Positions 26,789 to 35,317 of a stretch of 64,000 nt of DNA are shown here, one piece after another. This stretch comes from Brevibacillus humidisoli (GTDB lineage: Bacteria; Bacillota; Bacilli; Brevibacillales; Brevibacillaceae). How positions within the stretch are numbered: the first letter of the stretch is position 1; every line of letters begins with the position of its first letter. The translations under genes and the position numbers were made by a program. Where the stretch lies: assembly GCF_020923435.1 (NCBI RefSeq), contig NZ_CP087263.1, forward strand, positions 949,970 to 1,013,969, in the 5' to 3' direction. Under the pieces are notes generated by a model that was not told where the DNA came from, searched no databases, and was given only the letters and a program-made list of their open reading frames with translations.

Positions 26789-26938
26789 CTATTCCCGCCA
26801 TGGGACTGGACGTGCGGCTGGGATGGGGTACTGCTCGTCCGGTTCTCCCGCATGGGCTTTGTTCTTGTCGACAGACCCTGCCGGTGGTGCCTGTTCTACT
26901 GTGTAGATCATTTCTTCTCTCGGTTTTTGCTTCGACAT
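26789..26938 (-). CDS. Small proline-rich protein (49 residues)
   Basis: An ATG at 26938 follows a perfect AAAGGAGAT site seven bases away. The frame encodes 49 residues, hydrophilic, with several Pro-Ala pairs and the end RPVPWRE. It is convergent with the small gene at 26600. No homologue recognised. The strength of the site is the main support. Confidence 0.5.
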   Translation of the reverse strand: MSKQKPREEMIYTVEQAPPAGSVDKNKAHAGEPDEQYPIPAARPVPWRE

Positions 26939-27123
26939 GAGTGGCTATCTCCTTTGCGTTTCAAATCTTTTTACTGTACTTGATCAGGACTTGATTGACC
27001 TCTGTTTTTTAAAAAAAATCATGCCATCCCTGCCCAGCCGCCTGTAGTATAATGAAACGGGAAGCCGAATGATTGCAATGCAGCACTGATTGCAAAGCTG
27101 CAAACAAGAAAGGGGAGACTGGC

Positions 27124-27345
27124 TTGCGTGCATACATCCTGCTTGTCACATCGATTGCTTGGATCGCCCTTTCCATCGGAAGGCTGCTATATGCCTACAC
27201 GCCACAGGCAGGGCCAGTTGGCGAAGGCCCCCAACTAAACGGGATCTGGATAGAGGTGGGCTTTTCCCTTGCAGGTGGAATCTGTTTTCTTCTGCTGGCG
27301 ATACTGACCCTACGCAGAGCCAATAAGAAGGAGGATAACACGTAA
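27124..27345 (+). CDS. Small membrane protein (73 residues, two TM segments)
   Basis: Two hydrophobic segments (about residues 4-21 and 41-62) end in a basic tail. I chose the TTG at 27124, after AAAGGGGAG, over an upstream start at 27073 that would prefix a cysteine-rich non-hydrophobic stretch. Unknown function; followed by the terminator at 27437. Confidence 0.6.
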   Translation: MRAYILLVTSIAWIALSIGRLLYAYTPQAGPVGEGPQLNGIWIEVGFSLAGGICFLLLAILTLRRANKKEDNT

Positions 27346-27436
27346 CACGTTTCCTCCGTACGGCTCTTGCTCTCAACGTGAATAAAAGCGGTCAAAATAG
27401 CCAAAACTGGGGTAATGTACTATCCCCCTTACTGTT

Positions 27437-27460
27437 CCCCCGCATGTGCGGGGGATTTTT
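27437..27460 (+). terminator. Rho-independent terminator
   Basis: CCCCCGCA (27437-27444) pairs with TGCGGGGG (27447-27454), followed by ATTTTTAT. It probably ends the transcript of the small membrane protein at 27124. Confidence 0.8.
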
Positions 27461-27495
27461 ATGTAACCTTTGTGGGGAAAGCGGGAGCAGCCGTA

Positions 27496-27840
27496 TTACT
27501 CGGCTCGTGCCGGCTCATCTGCTCTGCCGAGGTAGCTGTGATAAAACCATTCCACTACGCCTAAAACAGCGGAAATGATCAGGATCTCCATCAGTGACAG
27601 ATCCCAGCCTGTTCCAAAGGCTACCAACCAGAGAAAGAGAAAGGTTAGTCCTGCATCTGCCAGAGTAGCCACCAAGTTGTTGGTTGCTCTCAGAATCCAT
27701 TGGTCCCCGATCAGATAAGCGGCAACACAGAGGACAACGGCAGCCAGCAGGCTTCCCCACAGTGTTGCTTCCGAAAACCATATCAATAGGGGAACGACGA
27801 CAATCGCATTGACAATAAGCTTGATCCAGAATCTGTTCAC
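27496..27840 (-). CDS. DUF2512 (YndM-like) membrane protein
   Basis: This 114-residue protein has four hydrophobic helices, the segment LIGDQWILRATNNLVATLADAGL and the ending VEWFYHSYLGR. I recognise this as the DUF2512/YndM family found in Bacillales. Function unknown. Confidence 0.8.
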   Translation of the reverse strand: MNRFWIKLIVNAIVVVPLLIWFSEATLWGSLLAAVVLCVAAYLIGDQWILRATNNLVATLADAGLTFLFLWLVAFGTGWDLSLMEILIISAVLGVVEWFYHSYLGRADEPARAE

Positions 27841-28089
27841 GTTATTCCACTTCCTTTCAGTAGCAGATCTATCATCATTTTTTGGTCATTTGCACTTTTT
27901 TATGCAGGGCAAAACGGAAAGGAAGGCATGGCAGCTGTTTTGCTACTTTCGGTCCACTTAGGGACGTTGACCGTATTCTTTCTTTTCTATCATAATAATT
28001 AAAAAGATTTTTGCAATTCGGTCAGCTGCTTCTGATGCTAAAGGGAGAGCTGGCTGCAATCCGCACATAAAAGGGGACCGATAACGTTC

Positions 28090-29397
28090 ATGGAAATCAA
28101 GGTTGCCTTTGTAGGCCCGGAGGACTTCCTGCAGCAAGTACTTCCTCTCGTAGATGCGTTTGGTGACCTGGACCTGCTGCCGCTTGGCTACCGATCGGTT
28201 GCAGAGACTCCATCGCTTGTTGAGGCAGTGATGGACCAAGTGGACGTATTGCTGTTCGCCGGTCCGATACCTTATCAGATCGCCTGCGAGACGGTTGGTG
28301 TACAGAAGCCGATGCTGTACCTGCCGCACAACGGGACCAGTTTGTACCGGATCTTTTTTCGATTGCTCAAGGAAAAGACCTGGCAGGAGCATCTTCAACT
28401 CAGTATTGATATATTGCACAGGACAGAGATTGAAGAACGGCTGGATGAACTGGGGATCGAGATCCAAGAGCTGTACGTACGGGAATATCAGGTCGGAGAC
28501 AGTGCAGAAGAGATACTGCAGTTTCACCTTACCTTGTGGGAACAAGGGAAGATTGACGTGGTTCTCACCTGCGTCAGTTCTGTCCATCAGCGATTGTGCG
28601 CGCTCAACGTACCGTGTTACCGTGTGATCCCGACCAAGTCAGTCATCCATGATTGTCTGCATCGTGCACGCTTGGAGGGCAGAAGTGCCCGGCTGCGCGG
28701 TACACAACTGGCGATTGTGTTGATCAGCATGGATGGACTGGCCAAGAAGCGGGGAGGATCTGAGTACGAACAGCAGCGAAAGAGAGTGGCCATCCAGCAG
28801 GTCTTGATTGATTATGGCGAGGAGATTCAGGCATTGATGAACTGGACCGACCGTGATGAAGTCACCTTTGTCACGACGCGCAGCGTGATCGAGAGAACCA
28901 CCCAGCAATTCCGTCGGTTTCCTCTGCTTGACAAACTGGTACATCAATTAAATAGCGAGGTAAGCATCGGAATTGGTCTCGGGCACACTGCGCACGAAGC
29001 GGAAACCAAAGCGCGGGAAGCGTTGTCCAAGGCTAGAACCCATCCCCAGGAAAACTGTTGTATGGCGATTCAAGGAGGCGAAGCACTTAATCTATCGGGC
29101 AGTGAGGTGCCGTTTCGCTATTCGGTCCGCAGTGATGATCCCAAGCGACTGCAACTGGCCCGTGACAGTGGGTTGAGCATCGGAACGATCAACAAGTTGG
29201 TCTCGTTTTGCGAGAACCGCGGTTCCAGCAAGTTGACCGCGAGCGAACTGGCCAGCGGATTTGGCATCACGATTCGGAGTGCCCGACGGATTCTGAGCAA
29301 GCTGGAGCAGGGGGGCATAGCGAGGGTAGTCGGAGAAGAGCAGCCCCTCAGCAGGGGAAGGCCAAGGCAGCTGTATGAGTTGATTCTGAGGCTCTAG
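28090..29397 (+). CDS. PrpR-like transcriptional regulator with GGDEF-like core and C-terminal winged helix
   Basis: This is a 435-residue putative regulator. The N-terminal third (VAFVGPEDFLQQVLPLVDAF ... VLTCVSSVHQRLCALNVPCY) resembles the PrpR-type sensor domain. The middle contains SIGIGLGHTAHEAETKAREALSKA, the conserved half of a degenerate GGDEF domain without the GG[D/E]EF site. The end (about 350-435) is a winged helix (TASELASGFGITIRSARRIL) finishing in a basic wing RGRPRQLYEL. It lies 82 bp upstream of a D-aminoacylase gene in the same orientation and probably controls the scavenging cluster behind it. The domain reading is by eye. Confidence 0.65.
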   Translation: MEIKVAFVGPEDFLQQVLPLVDAFGDLDLLPLGYRSVAETPSLVEAVMDQVDVLLFAGPIPYQIACETVGVQKPMLYLPHNGTSLYRIFFRLLKEKTWQEHLQLSIDILHRTEIEERLDELGIEIQELYVREYQVGDSAEEILQFHLTLWEQGKIDVVLTCVSSVHQRLCALNVPCYRVIPTKSVIHDCLHRARLEGRSARLRGTQLAIVLISMDGLAKKRGGSEYEQQRKRVAIQQVLIDYGEEIQALMNWTDRDEVTFVTTRSVIERTTQQFRRFPLLDKLVHQLNSEVSIGIGLGHTAHEAETKAREALSKARTHPQENCCMAIQGGEALNLSGSEVPFRYSVRSDDPKRLQLARDSGLSIGTINKLVSFCENRGSSKLTASELASGFGITIRSARRILSKLEQGGIARVVGEEQPLSRGRPRQLYELILRL

Positions 29398-29479
29398 AGC
29401 AACTTCCAAAAAGCTGACCGACAGGTCGGATTGATGTGGAAACGAGCTCCTGCAACTGATCAAGGAAGGAGATGTCACA

Positions 29480-31066
29480 GTGTACGACGTTTTGATTCGT
29501 GGCGGTATGCTTTGCGATGGGACTGGCAACCCGTGGACGAAGCGGGACATTGGGGTGAGCGACGGCAAAATCGCCGCGATTGCCGACCTATCAAGTTCGG
29601 GCGGCAAGGTGGAGATTGATGCTTCGGGACAAGTAGTTGCTCCTGGTTTTATCGATCCGCACGTTCATTCCGATTTGCTGTGCACGAGACCAGAGATTCA
29701 CAAAATCAAGGTGCTGCAAGGGGTCACGACCGAGCTGTTCGGTCAGGACGGAATATCAGTCGCTCCCGTTTCAGCCGAGACCAAGCCCCTCTGGCAACAG
29801 CAGTTGAAAGGGTTGAATGGAGATATCGGGGAGTGGCCGTGGCATTCGGTTGATGAGTATCTGCAGTTCCTAGAGCGCGCCAGTCTAGCTGGAAATGCCG
29901 CTTACCTCGTCCCCCACGGCGCGGTGCGGACCATGGTGGTAGGCTTTGCTGCCCGTGAAGCGAGCCAGAGAGAGATCGAGCAGATGAGTCAACTGGTAGA
30001 AGAGGGCATGCGACAAGGAGCGTTCGGAATATCTTCTGGTATTCAGTATCCCCCGTGTGCGTATACCACCCTTGATGAACTAGTGGCGATCTGCAGCAGT
30101 GCCGCCAAGTACGACGGTTGTTTTGTCGTTCATATCCGCAACGAAAGCAACCTTTCACTGGAAGCATTGGACGAAGTGATCGAAGCGGCACGGCGCTCTG
30201 GTGTCCGCCTGCACATCTCTCACTTCAAAGTGTGCGGCAGTATCAACAGGCCCAAACTGCAGGCTGCTCTGGAAAAGTTGGAGGCAGGGCGAGCGGAAGG
30301 GATCGAGATCACCTTTGACCAGTATCCGTATTCTGCTGCTTCCACCGTGTTTCAGGCAATCCTGCCCCCATGGATGCAGGACGGGGGTACAGCCGAGATG
30401 TTGAGACGTTTGCAGGACCCGGCCATACGAGAGCAAGTAAAACAGGAGATGCTTCACAACGAGCAGTACGACAATACCGTCCGCAACAACGGTTGGGACA
30501 AGATCGTGATTGCTTCTGTCACTTCGGAAAAAAACCGGGAACTGGAAGGAAAAACGATTCGGGAGATCGGCAGCATGCAGGGGAAGGATCCGGCTGATGC
30601 GGCGTTCGACCTTTTAATCGAAGAACAGGCAGCGGTGACGATGATCATCCATTGGGGTGTCGAAGAAGATGTGATTCGGGTCATGCAGCACCCGTTGCAG
30701 ATGGTTGGCTCCGACGGAGTATTTGGCGGGAAACCACATCCCAGGCTGTACGGTTCGTTCCCGCGTGTTCTGGGACGATATGCCCGGGACAAGAACGTGT
30801 TCCCTCTCTGGGAAGCGGTCCGCAAGATGACGGGTGCGCCTGCTCAATTGCTGCGCTTATCCGACCGCGGGTATCTTCGTACCGGATACCAGGCAGATAT
30901 TGTCGTCTTTGACCCGTTGAAAGTGATCGACAGGGCGACGTTCGACGATCCTCACCAGCTGCCCTTAGGGATACGTCATGTGCTGGTAAACGGTTCAATT
31001 GCCGTCCGCGATGGAGAGTATACCGGAGTGACTGCCGGACAGGTCATCCGCAGGTGCATCATCTAA
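29480..31066 (+). CDS. D-aminoacylase / N-acyl-D-amino-acid deacylase
   Basis: This 528-residue amidohydrolase-superfamily enzyme shows GFIDPHVHSDLL, GVTTELFGQDG, GISSGIQYPP, HISHFKVCG, FDQYPYSA and VGSDGVFGGKPHPR, the usual order for D-aminoacylases. The start is GTG at 29480 after AAGGAGATG. It would hydrolyse N-acyl-D-amino acids (or related D-configured conjugates) in the cytoplasm. It is followed two bases later by the leader of a serine hydrolase gene, then by an amino-acid importer. Confidence 0.9.
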   Translation: MYDVLIRGGMLCDGTGNPWTKRDIGVSDGKIAAIADLSSSGGKVEIDASGQVVAPGFIDPHVHSDLLCTRPEIHKIKVLQGVTTELFGQDGISVAPVSAETKPLWQQQLKGLNGDIGEWPWHSVDEYLQFLERASLAGNAAYLVPHGAVRTMVVGFAAREASQREIEQMSQLVEEGMRQGAFGISSGIQYPPCAYTTLDELVAICSSAAKYDGCFVVHIRNESNLSLEALDEVIEAARRSGVRLHISHFKVCGSINRPKLQAALEKLEAGRAEGIEITFDQYPYSAASTVFQAILPPWMQDGGTAEMLRRLQDPAIREQVKQEMLHNEQYDNTVRNNGWDKIVIASVTSEKNRELEGKTIREIGSMQGKDPADAAFDLLIEEQAAVTMIIHWGVEEDVIRVMQHPLQMVGSDGVFGGKPHPRLYGSFPRVLGRYARDKNVFPLWEAVRKMTGAPAQLLRLSDRGYLRTGYQADIVVFDPLKVIDRATFDDPHQLPLGIRHVLVNGSIAVRDGEYTGVTAGQVIRRCII

Positions 31067-31121
31067 AATGTTCATAGCCGGGACGTGTAGAGAACATCAA
31101 CCTTTGATAGGAGAAGAGACG

Positions 31122-31925
31122 ATGAAGCAAATGGAACAAGTGCTGCTGCCTTTACTGGAACAAACAGGCGGCAGTTGGGGAATCGTCATCGAGGATCTGG
31201 ACCGTGAGCAGCAATGGAGCCACAATGAAAATGAACGGTTTGCCGCAGAAAGTATTATCAAACTGCCCATTATGGCAGCCGTTTTTGCAGCGGCAGAAAG
31301 CGGTCAAATCCGATTGAGTGACAAGCTGATACTGCAGCGGGAGCAGCTCGTCGGTGGATCAGGGGTGCTGCAGCACCTGACTCCTGGCCTGCAGTTGTCG
31401 GTGTACGATCTGGTTACGTTGATGATCATCCAGAGCGACAACACGGCGACCAACATCTTGATCGATTTAGTTGGCAAAGAGCAGATCGAACAGACGATGA
31501 AAGAGTTGGGGATGCTGGACAGCCGTTATCTCCGCAAACTGATGATCTATCCGGCTGCAATCGATGAACCCAATACGATTACCGCGCATGATATCTCACG
31601 GCTGCTGGCCCATCTGGCAAAAGGTACCTACCTCTCCCGTCACGCCTGTCTGCAGATGATGGAGATTATGAAAAGACAGCAGTTTCGAAACGGTCTGCCG
31701 GCCTATCTGCCTGTCGAAGCGGAACCGTTTGTAGGCCGCTCCCCTCTTTGGCAGTTGGCCAACAAAACAGGTTGGGACACAGGCCGTCAGCATGACGTAG
31801 GAATCTTTTTCATCGGCGGGCGAACGATCAGTGTGACCGCTTTATCCCGTGATCTGGACCCGCCTGTGGCGCTGGATACACTCGCTCGTATCGGCCAAGC
31901 CGTCTATCGCTACGCTCAGACATAG
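31122..31925 (+). CDS. Class A beta-lactamase-fold serine hydrolase, apparently cytoplasmic
   Basis: This 267-residue protein has the SxxK motif ESIIKLP (Ser nucleophile), the SDN motif QSDNTATNIL and the KTG motif NKTGWDTG, hence the class A beta-lactamase fold. There is no signal peptide, and I cannot find a clear equivalent of the Glu166 motif. A peptidase, esterase or amidase function is therefore more likely than antibiotic resistance. I chose the ATG at 31122 after AGGAGAAG. It sits between D-aminoacylase and an amino-acid ABC importer. Confidence 0.85.
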   Translation: MKQMEQVLLPLLEQTGGSWGIVIEDLDREQQWSHNENERFAAESIIKLPIMAAVFAAAESGQIRLSDKLILQREQLVGGSGVLQHLTPGLQLSVYDLVTLMIIQSDNTATNILIDLVGKEQIEQTMKELGMLDSRYLRKLMIYPAAIDEPNTITAHDISRLLAHLAKGTYLSRHACLQMMEIMKRQQFRNGLPAYLPVEAEPFVGRSPLWQLANKTGWDTGRQHDVGIFFIGGRTISVTALSRDLDPPVALDTLARIGQAVYRYAQT

Positions 31926-31996
31926 TGCTGGGCATCCTAATATTTTTCAGAATGTTAAGATTTATTTTATCCACTAATATTTTTTGAGGGGGAACG

Positions 31997-32854
31997 ATGA
32001 TGACGAAAAGGTGTGTGCAGATGCTGTTGCTGCTCGGTGTTGTGTGTTTGCTAGTGACAGGCTGTGGCGGTACGCAGCAGGGTAATTCCACCGATGGGGC
32101 AGGCGGACAAGCAGGGGAAGCAGCCGGGACTGGAGCGAATATGACCGTCCAGCCGGGAACCTTCCAGTTCGCGATGAGCGGGATGGCCAAGCCATACAAC
32201 TATACGGATGGAGAGAACAACCTGGTCGGTTTTGACGTCGAGATCGCCACAGAAATCTCTAAACGACTAGGGCTTGAACCTGTCCCGGTACAGACTCCCT
32301 GGGGATCCATCCTGCAGGGATTGAAAGCGGGCAAGTACGATGCGATCATCGGCGGGATGTCGATTACGGAAGAGCGGCAGCAGCAGGTGGACTTCTCCCA
32401 GCCGTATCTGATCATGCAAGCCGTCATGTTCGTCAACGAGAACAATTCCAAGGGGATCAAGGGGAAAGAAGATTTAAAAGGAAAAGTGGTTGGGGTTGTG
32501 ACGGCTTCGACCTATAAGGATTTTGCACTGGAACTGGTCGGGCCCGAAGGTCGCGTGAAGGAGTACGAAACCGATCTCTTTGCGATGCAGGAGTTGAAGC
32601 AGGAGGGGAGAGTGGACGTCGTGATCACCGATCTTGGCGTCGGTATGGATGCGATTAAAAACGGCAACATCCCGGCGATGCCTGTAGGCGAGCCGCTATT
32701 CCTCGATGAGTGCGGCATCCCCGTGCAAAAAGGCAATCAGGAGCTGCTGGATGCGGTGAACAAAGCGTTGGATGAGATGAAACAGGACGGCACGTATGAA
32801 GCGATCAGCAAGAAGTGGTTTAACAAAAACATGTTGTCGCCGGGCAACGAATAA
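31997..32854 (+). CDS. Polar amino-acid ABC transporter substrate-binding lipoprotein
   Basis: This 285-residue family 3 solute-binding protein has a lipobox (VTGC, Cys23), a Gly/Ala linker and then FAMSGMAKPYNYTDG, NNLVGFDVEIATEISKRLG, GKYDAIIGGMSITEERQQQV and VGVVTASTYKDF. GAGGGGGAACG precedes two possible ATGs (31997, 32000). It forms an importer with the two following genes. Confidence 0.92.
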   Translation: MMTKRCVQMLLLLGVVCLLVTGCGGTQQGNSTDGAGGQAGEAAGTGANMTVQPGTFQFAMSGMAKPYNYTDGENNLVGFDVEIATEISKRLGLEPVPVQTPWGSILQGLKAGKYDAIIGGMSITEERQQQVDFSQPYLIMQAVMFVNENNSKGIKGKEDLKGKVVGVVTASTYKDFALELVGPEGRVKEYETDLFAMQELKQEGRVDVVITDLGVGMDAIKNGNIPAMPVGEPLFLDECGIPVQKGNQELLDAVNKALDEMKQDGTYEAISKKWFNKNMLSPGNE

Positions 32855-32916
32855 GCAAATCAGATCCGGAATGTGCGCTTTTATCATGCAGCCCATTCTG
32901 TTACAGGAGGAGCGCC

Positions 32917-33585
32917 ATGGCTACTTTTTTACCATTGTTGGCGGAGACGTGGTTCGGATTTCTCAAAGCGGCGGGACTGACGGTACAGCTAACTGCGGTC
33001 TCTCTCGGGATAGCGATTGTGATCGGCCTGGTGTTCGCCTTTTTGCGGATCTCCGAGTGGAAACTGTTGAGAGGAATGGCTCATCTCTACATTACCCTGA
33101 TCAGGGGTACGCCGCTCATCTTGCAGATCATGGTGCTCTACTTTGGGATTGCCAAACTGATCCTGCTAAGCGATTTCTGGGCCGGGGCACTGGCATTGGC
33201 GATTCATAACGGGGCATATATCGCCGAAATTTTCCGAGGGACCATTCAATCGATTGAGCGGGGACAGATGGAGGCAGCTCGATCGCTAGGGATGTCCTAC
33301 CCGCTGGCCATGCGGCGCGTGGTCTTGCCTCAGGCGTTTAGACGGGCCATTCCACCGCTTGGCAATCAGTTTATCATCGGTCTGAAAGATTCTTCGCTTG
33401 TCGGCTTGCTCGGCTATCAGGAACTGTACTTGCTGTCTCAATCGACGGCTGCCCGTACTTTTTTACAGTTTGAATCATACGCCATTGCCGGCCTGTATTA
33501 CCTGGTCCTGGTGTTATTCTTCACGTTTCTCGTCAACAAGCTGGAAAAACGTCTTGATGTGGACAAGGCAGGTGCAAGCGTATGA
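32917..33585 (+). CDS. Amino-acid ABC transporter permease (HisM/GlnP type)
   Basis: This 222-residue permease has about five transmembrane helices, the His/Glu/Gln/Arg/opine family signature [20 protein letters not shown], and the EAA loop [24 protein letters not shown]-like AGGAGGAGC precedes the ATG. Its last four bases overlap the ATPase gene. Confidence 0.93.
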   Translation: MATFLPLLAETWFGFLKAAGLTVQLTAVSLGIAIVIGLVFAFLRISEWKLLRGMAHLYITLIRGTPLILQIMVLYFGIAKLILLSDFWAGALALAIHNGAYIAEIFRGTIQSIERGQMEAARSLGMSYPLAMRRVVLPQAFRRAIPPLGNQFIIGLKDSSLVGLLGYQELYLLSQSTAARTFLQFESYAIAGLYYLVLVLFFTFLVNKLEKRLDVDKAGASV

Positions 33586-34316
33586 AGCGGTTGATGGTTG
33601 AAGTAAGCGGGCTTACCAAATCATTTGGCGACCTGCCCGTGCTAAAGAACTGTGGTCTGCATGTGGAACAAAGTGAAGTGGTCGTGCTGATCGGCGCCAG
33701 CGGATCTGGAAAAAGCACGCTGTTGCGGTGCATCAACTTTTTGGAGCTGGCTGACAGCGGTCAGATTTTGCTTGATGGAAAAGTGATTGATCCGCGCTCA
33801 GATAATCTGAATCAGATCAGGCAGAACGTGGGGATGGTGTTTCAGCACTTTCACCTGTTTCCGCACCGCACTGTACTGGAAAACGTCAGCGAAGCCCCTA
33901 TCTACGTGCGCAAAGTGGCGCGACAGGAAGCGGTTAGAGAAGCGCTGCAGCTGTTGGAAAAGGTGGGGCTGGCGGACAAGGCGGCCGCTTATCCCAATCA
34001 ACTGTCCGGTGGTCAAAAACAGAGAGTCGCGATCGCCCGGGCACTGGCGATGAAACCAAAAGTGATGCTCTTTGACGAGCCCACTTCTGCGCTCGATCCG
34101 GAACTGGTCGGCGAGGTGCTGGCTGTGATGCGGGACTTGGCGCAAGAAGGGATGACGATGATTGTCGTGACTCACGAGATGGGTTTCGCCAGGGAAGTGG
34201 CGGATCGAGTCGTTGTCATGGACCAGGGGAGCATCATCGAGGAAGGAAGCCCCCAGCAGCTCTTCGCCGATCCCCGTCATGAAAGGACGCAGCGATTTTT
34301 ACGTCAGGTATTGTAG
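33582..34316 (+). CDS. Amino-acid ABC transporter ATP-binding protein (GlnQ type)
   Basis: This 244-residue ABC ATPase has Walker [11 protein letters not shown]-loop [11 protein letters not shown], signature [15 protein letters not shown], Walker [15 protein letters not shown] and H-loop VVTHEMGFA. It completes the three-gene importer with the preceding permease and lipoprotein and is followed by a clear terminator. Confidence 0.94.
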   Translation: MKRLMVEVSGLTKSFGDLPVLKNCGLHVEQSEVVVLIGASGSGKSTLLRCINFLELADSGQILLDGKVIDPRSDNLNQIRQNVGMVFQHFHLFPHRTVLENVSEAPIYVRKVARQEAVREALQLLEKVGLADKAAAYPNQLSGGQKQRVAIARALAMKPKVMLFDEPTSALDPELVGEVLAVMRDLAQEGMTMIVVTHEMGFAREVADRVVVMDQGSIIEEGSPQQLFADPRHERTQRFLRQVL

Positions 34317-34345
34317 GCTATCGGGTAGGATTTATCTGTACGTAG

Positions 34346-34375
34346 ACTCCACGCATCTTCGCGTGGAGTTTTTCT
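34346..34375 (+). terminator. Terminator of the amino-acid importer operon
   Basis: ACTCCACGC (34346-34354), loop ATCTTC, GCGTGGAGT (34361-34369), followed by TTTTTCT. Confidence 0.88.
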
Positions 34376-34441
34376 ATGTTGCTACAGAGTTGCTACAGAA
34401 GCCGCTCAAGTTTCGTGCTATCCTTGTATAAGAGTTTGACT

Positions 34442-34679
34442 ATGGGAGAAGCTCTTATGGTTTACTTGCGAAAGGCTGCTTTGCTTTGGGAAGAGATATC
34501 TGCTACCCAACGATATCCCTTTTCCATACCGTCCATTCGCTCCCTGCGAGAGATTGACTTTGTCAGTAATGTGTGGTTTTAATCATTTTGCCACCCATAT
34601 TGACGAGGTGGAGCAGATTAAACCAAACGGATACCGTGCCTACGGGGGCAAATCGCTGCACGATTATGATTTTTGTTGA
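34442..34679 (+). pseudogene. Relic of a predicted AAA ATPase, internally deleted and frameshifted
   Basis: The first frame reads MVYLRKAALLWEE ... YPFSIPSIRSLREIDFVSNV (to about 34573), the recognisable N-terminus of small predicted ATPases. It then stops at TAA 34581. The +1 frame continues with FNHFATHIDEV and YGGKSLHDYDF and stops at 34677. In intact relatives these segments are separated by the Walker A block (GENGSGKST) and more. Here that block is missing and the pieces are fused. It therefore cannot encode an ATPase. Two tandem GTTGCTACAGA copies lie just upstream (34379-34400). Confidence 0.65.
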
Positions 34680-34774
34680 CGAGAGCGAAAATCTGGAGTA
34701 GTGTTATCGCGTAAAAAAGAATTATTACGATTTGCTGCTTTTACACTTGATACAAGAGAAGAAGGAGAGAGAGT

Positions 34775-35284
34775 ATGGATAGGAGGACCGTGTACGGGAT
34801 CGAACCCGTAGGGAATGAGAGCGTGACTGAACTGCTGGGATTCGTGATGACCGTACGCAAAGAGGTATTCCCTATGTTAAACCACGAGCAGCTGCCTGAA
34901 GATCTGCTCCATATCCAGCGTCACTATTTGGAGCCAAAGGACGCCGCTTTTTTCTTGGCCAGAATGGAAGGGCAAATCGTCGGCTCGATTGCCGTTCACC
35001 GATACGACGATCGGATCGCCGAGGTAGGGGGGAGGTATGATCTGCGCGCTACGGCAGAAATTGTGAAATGCTACGTGGATGCAAACATACGCAGGCAGGG
35101 CATCGGGACGGCCCTGGTGCAGCAAGCACTACGTTTTTGTCGGGATGCGGGGTACAAGACGGTCTATCTGCATACACACCGATTTTTACCCGGCGCTGTT
35201 TCCTTCTGGCAGCAACATGGTTTTTTGCTGAGAGTTGAGCAAGGAGACAGCATGCAGACCGTACATATGGATCGAAGAGTTTGA
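34775..35284 (+). CDS. GNAT-family N-acetyltransferase
   Basis: This 169-residue protein has the acetyl-CoA-binding signature VDANIRRQGIGTALVQQAL and the preceding strand EIVKCYVD. The C-terminal strand SFWQQHGF is typical of the fold. GAAGGAGAGAGAG precedes the ATG. It ends one base before the frame of the following substrate-binding protein. The substrate might be a peptide, amino acid or opine-like compound taken up by that transporter, but this is a guess. Confidence 0.85.
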   Translation: MDRRTVYGIEPVGNESVTELLGFVMTVRKEVFPMLNHEQLPEDLLHIQRHYLEPKDAAFFLARMEGQIVGSIAVHRYDDRIAEVGGRYDLRATAEIVKCYVDANIRRQGIGTALVQQALRFCRDAGYKTVYLHTHRFLPGAVSFWQQHGFLLRVEQGDSMQTVHMDRRV

Positions 35285-35317
35285 ATGATGTTTACCGTTG
35301 GAAAGGGTGGCTTTGTG

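Noticed and set aside
31122-31925. Antibiotic-resistance class A beta-lactamase
   Set aside because: The fold motifs are present, but there is no signal peptide and no clear Glu166 motif, and the context is amino-acid scavenging.
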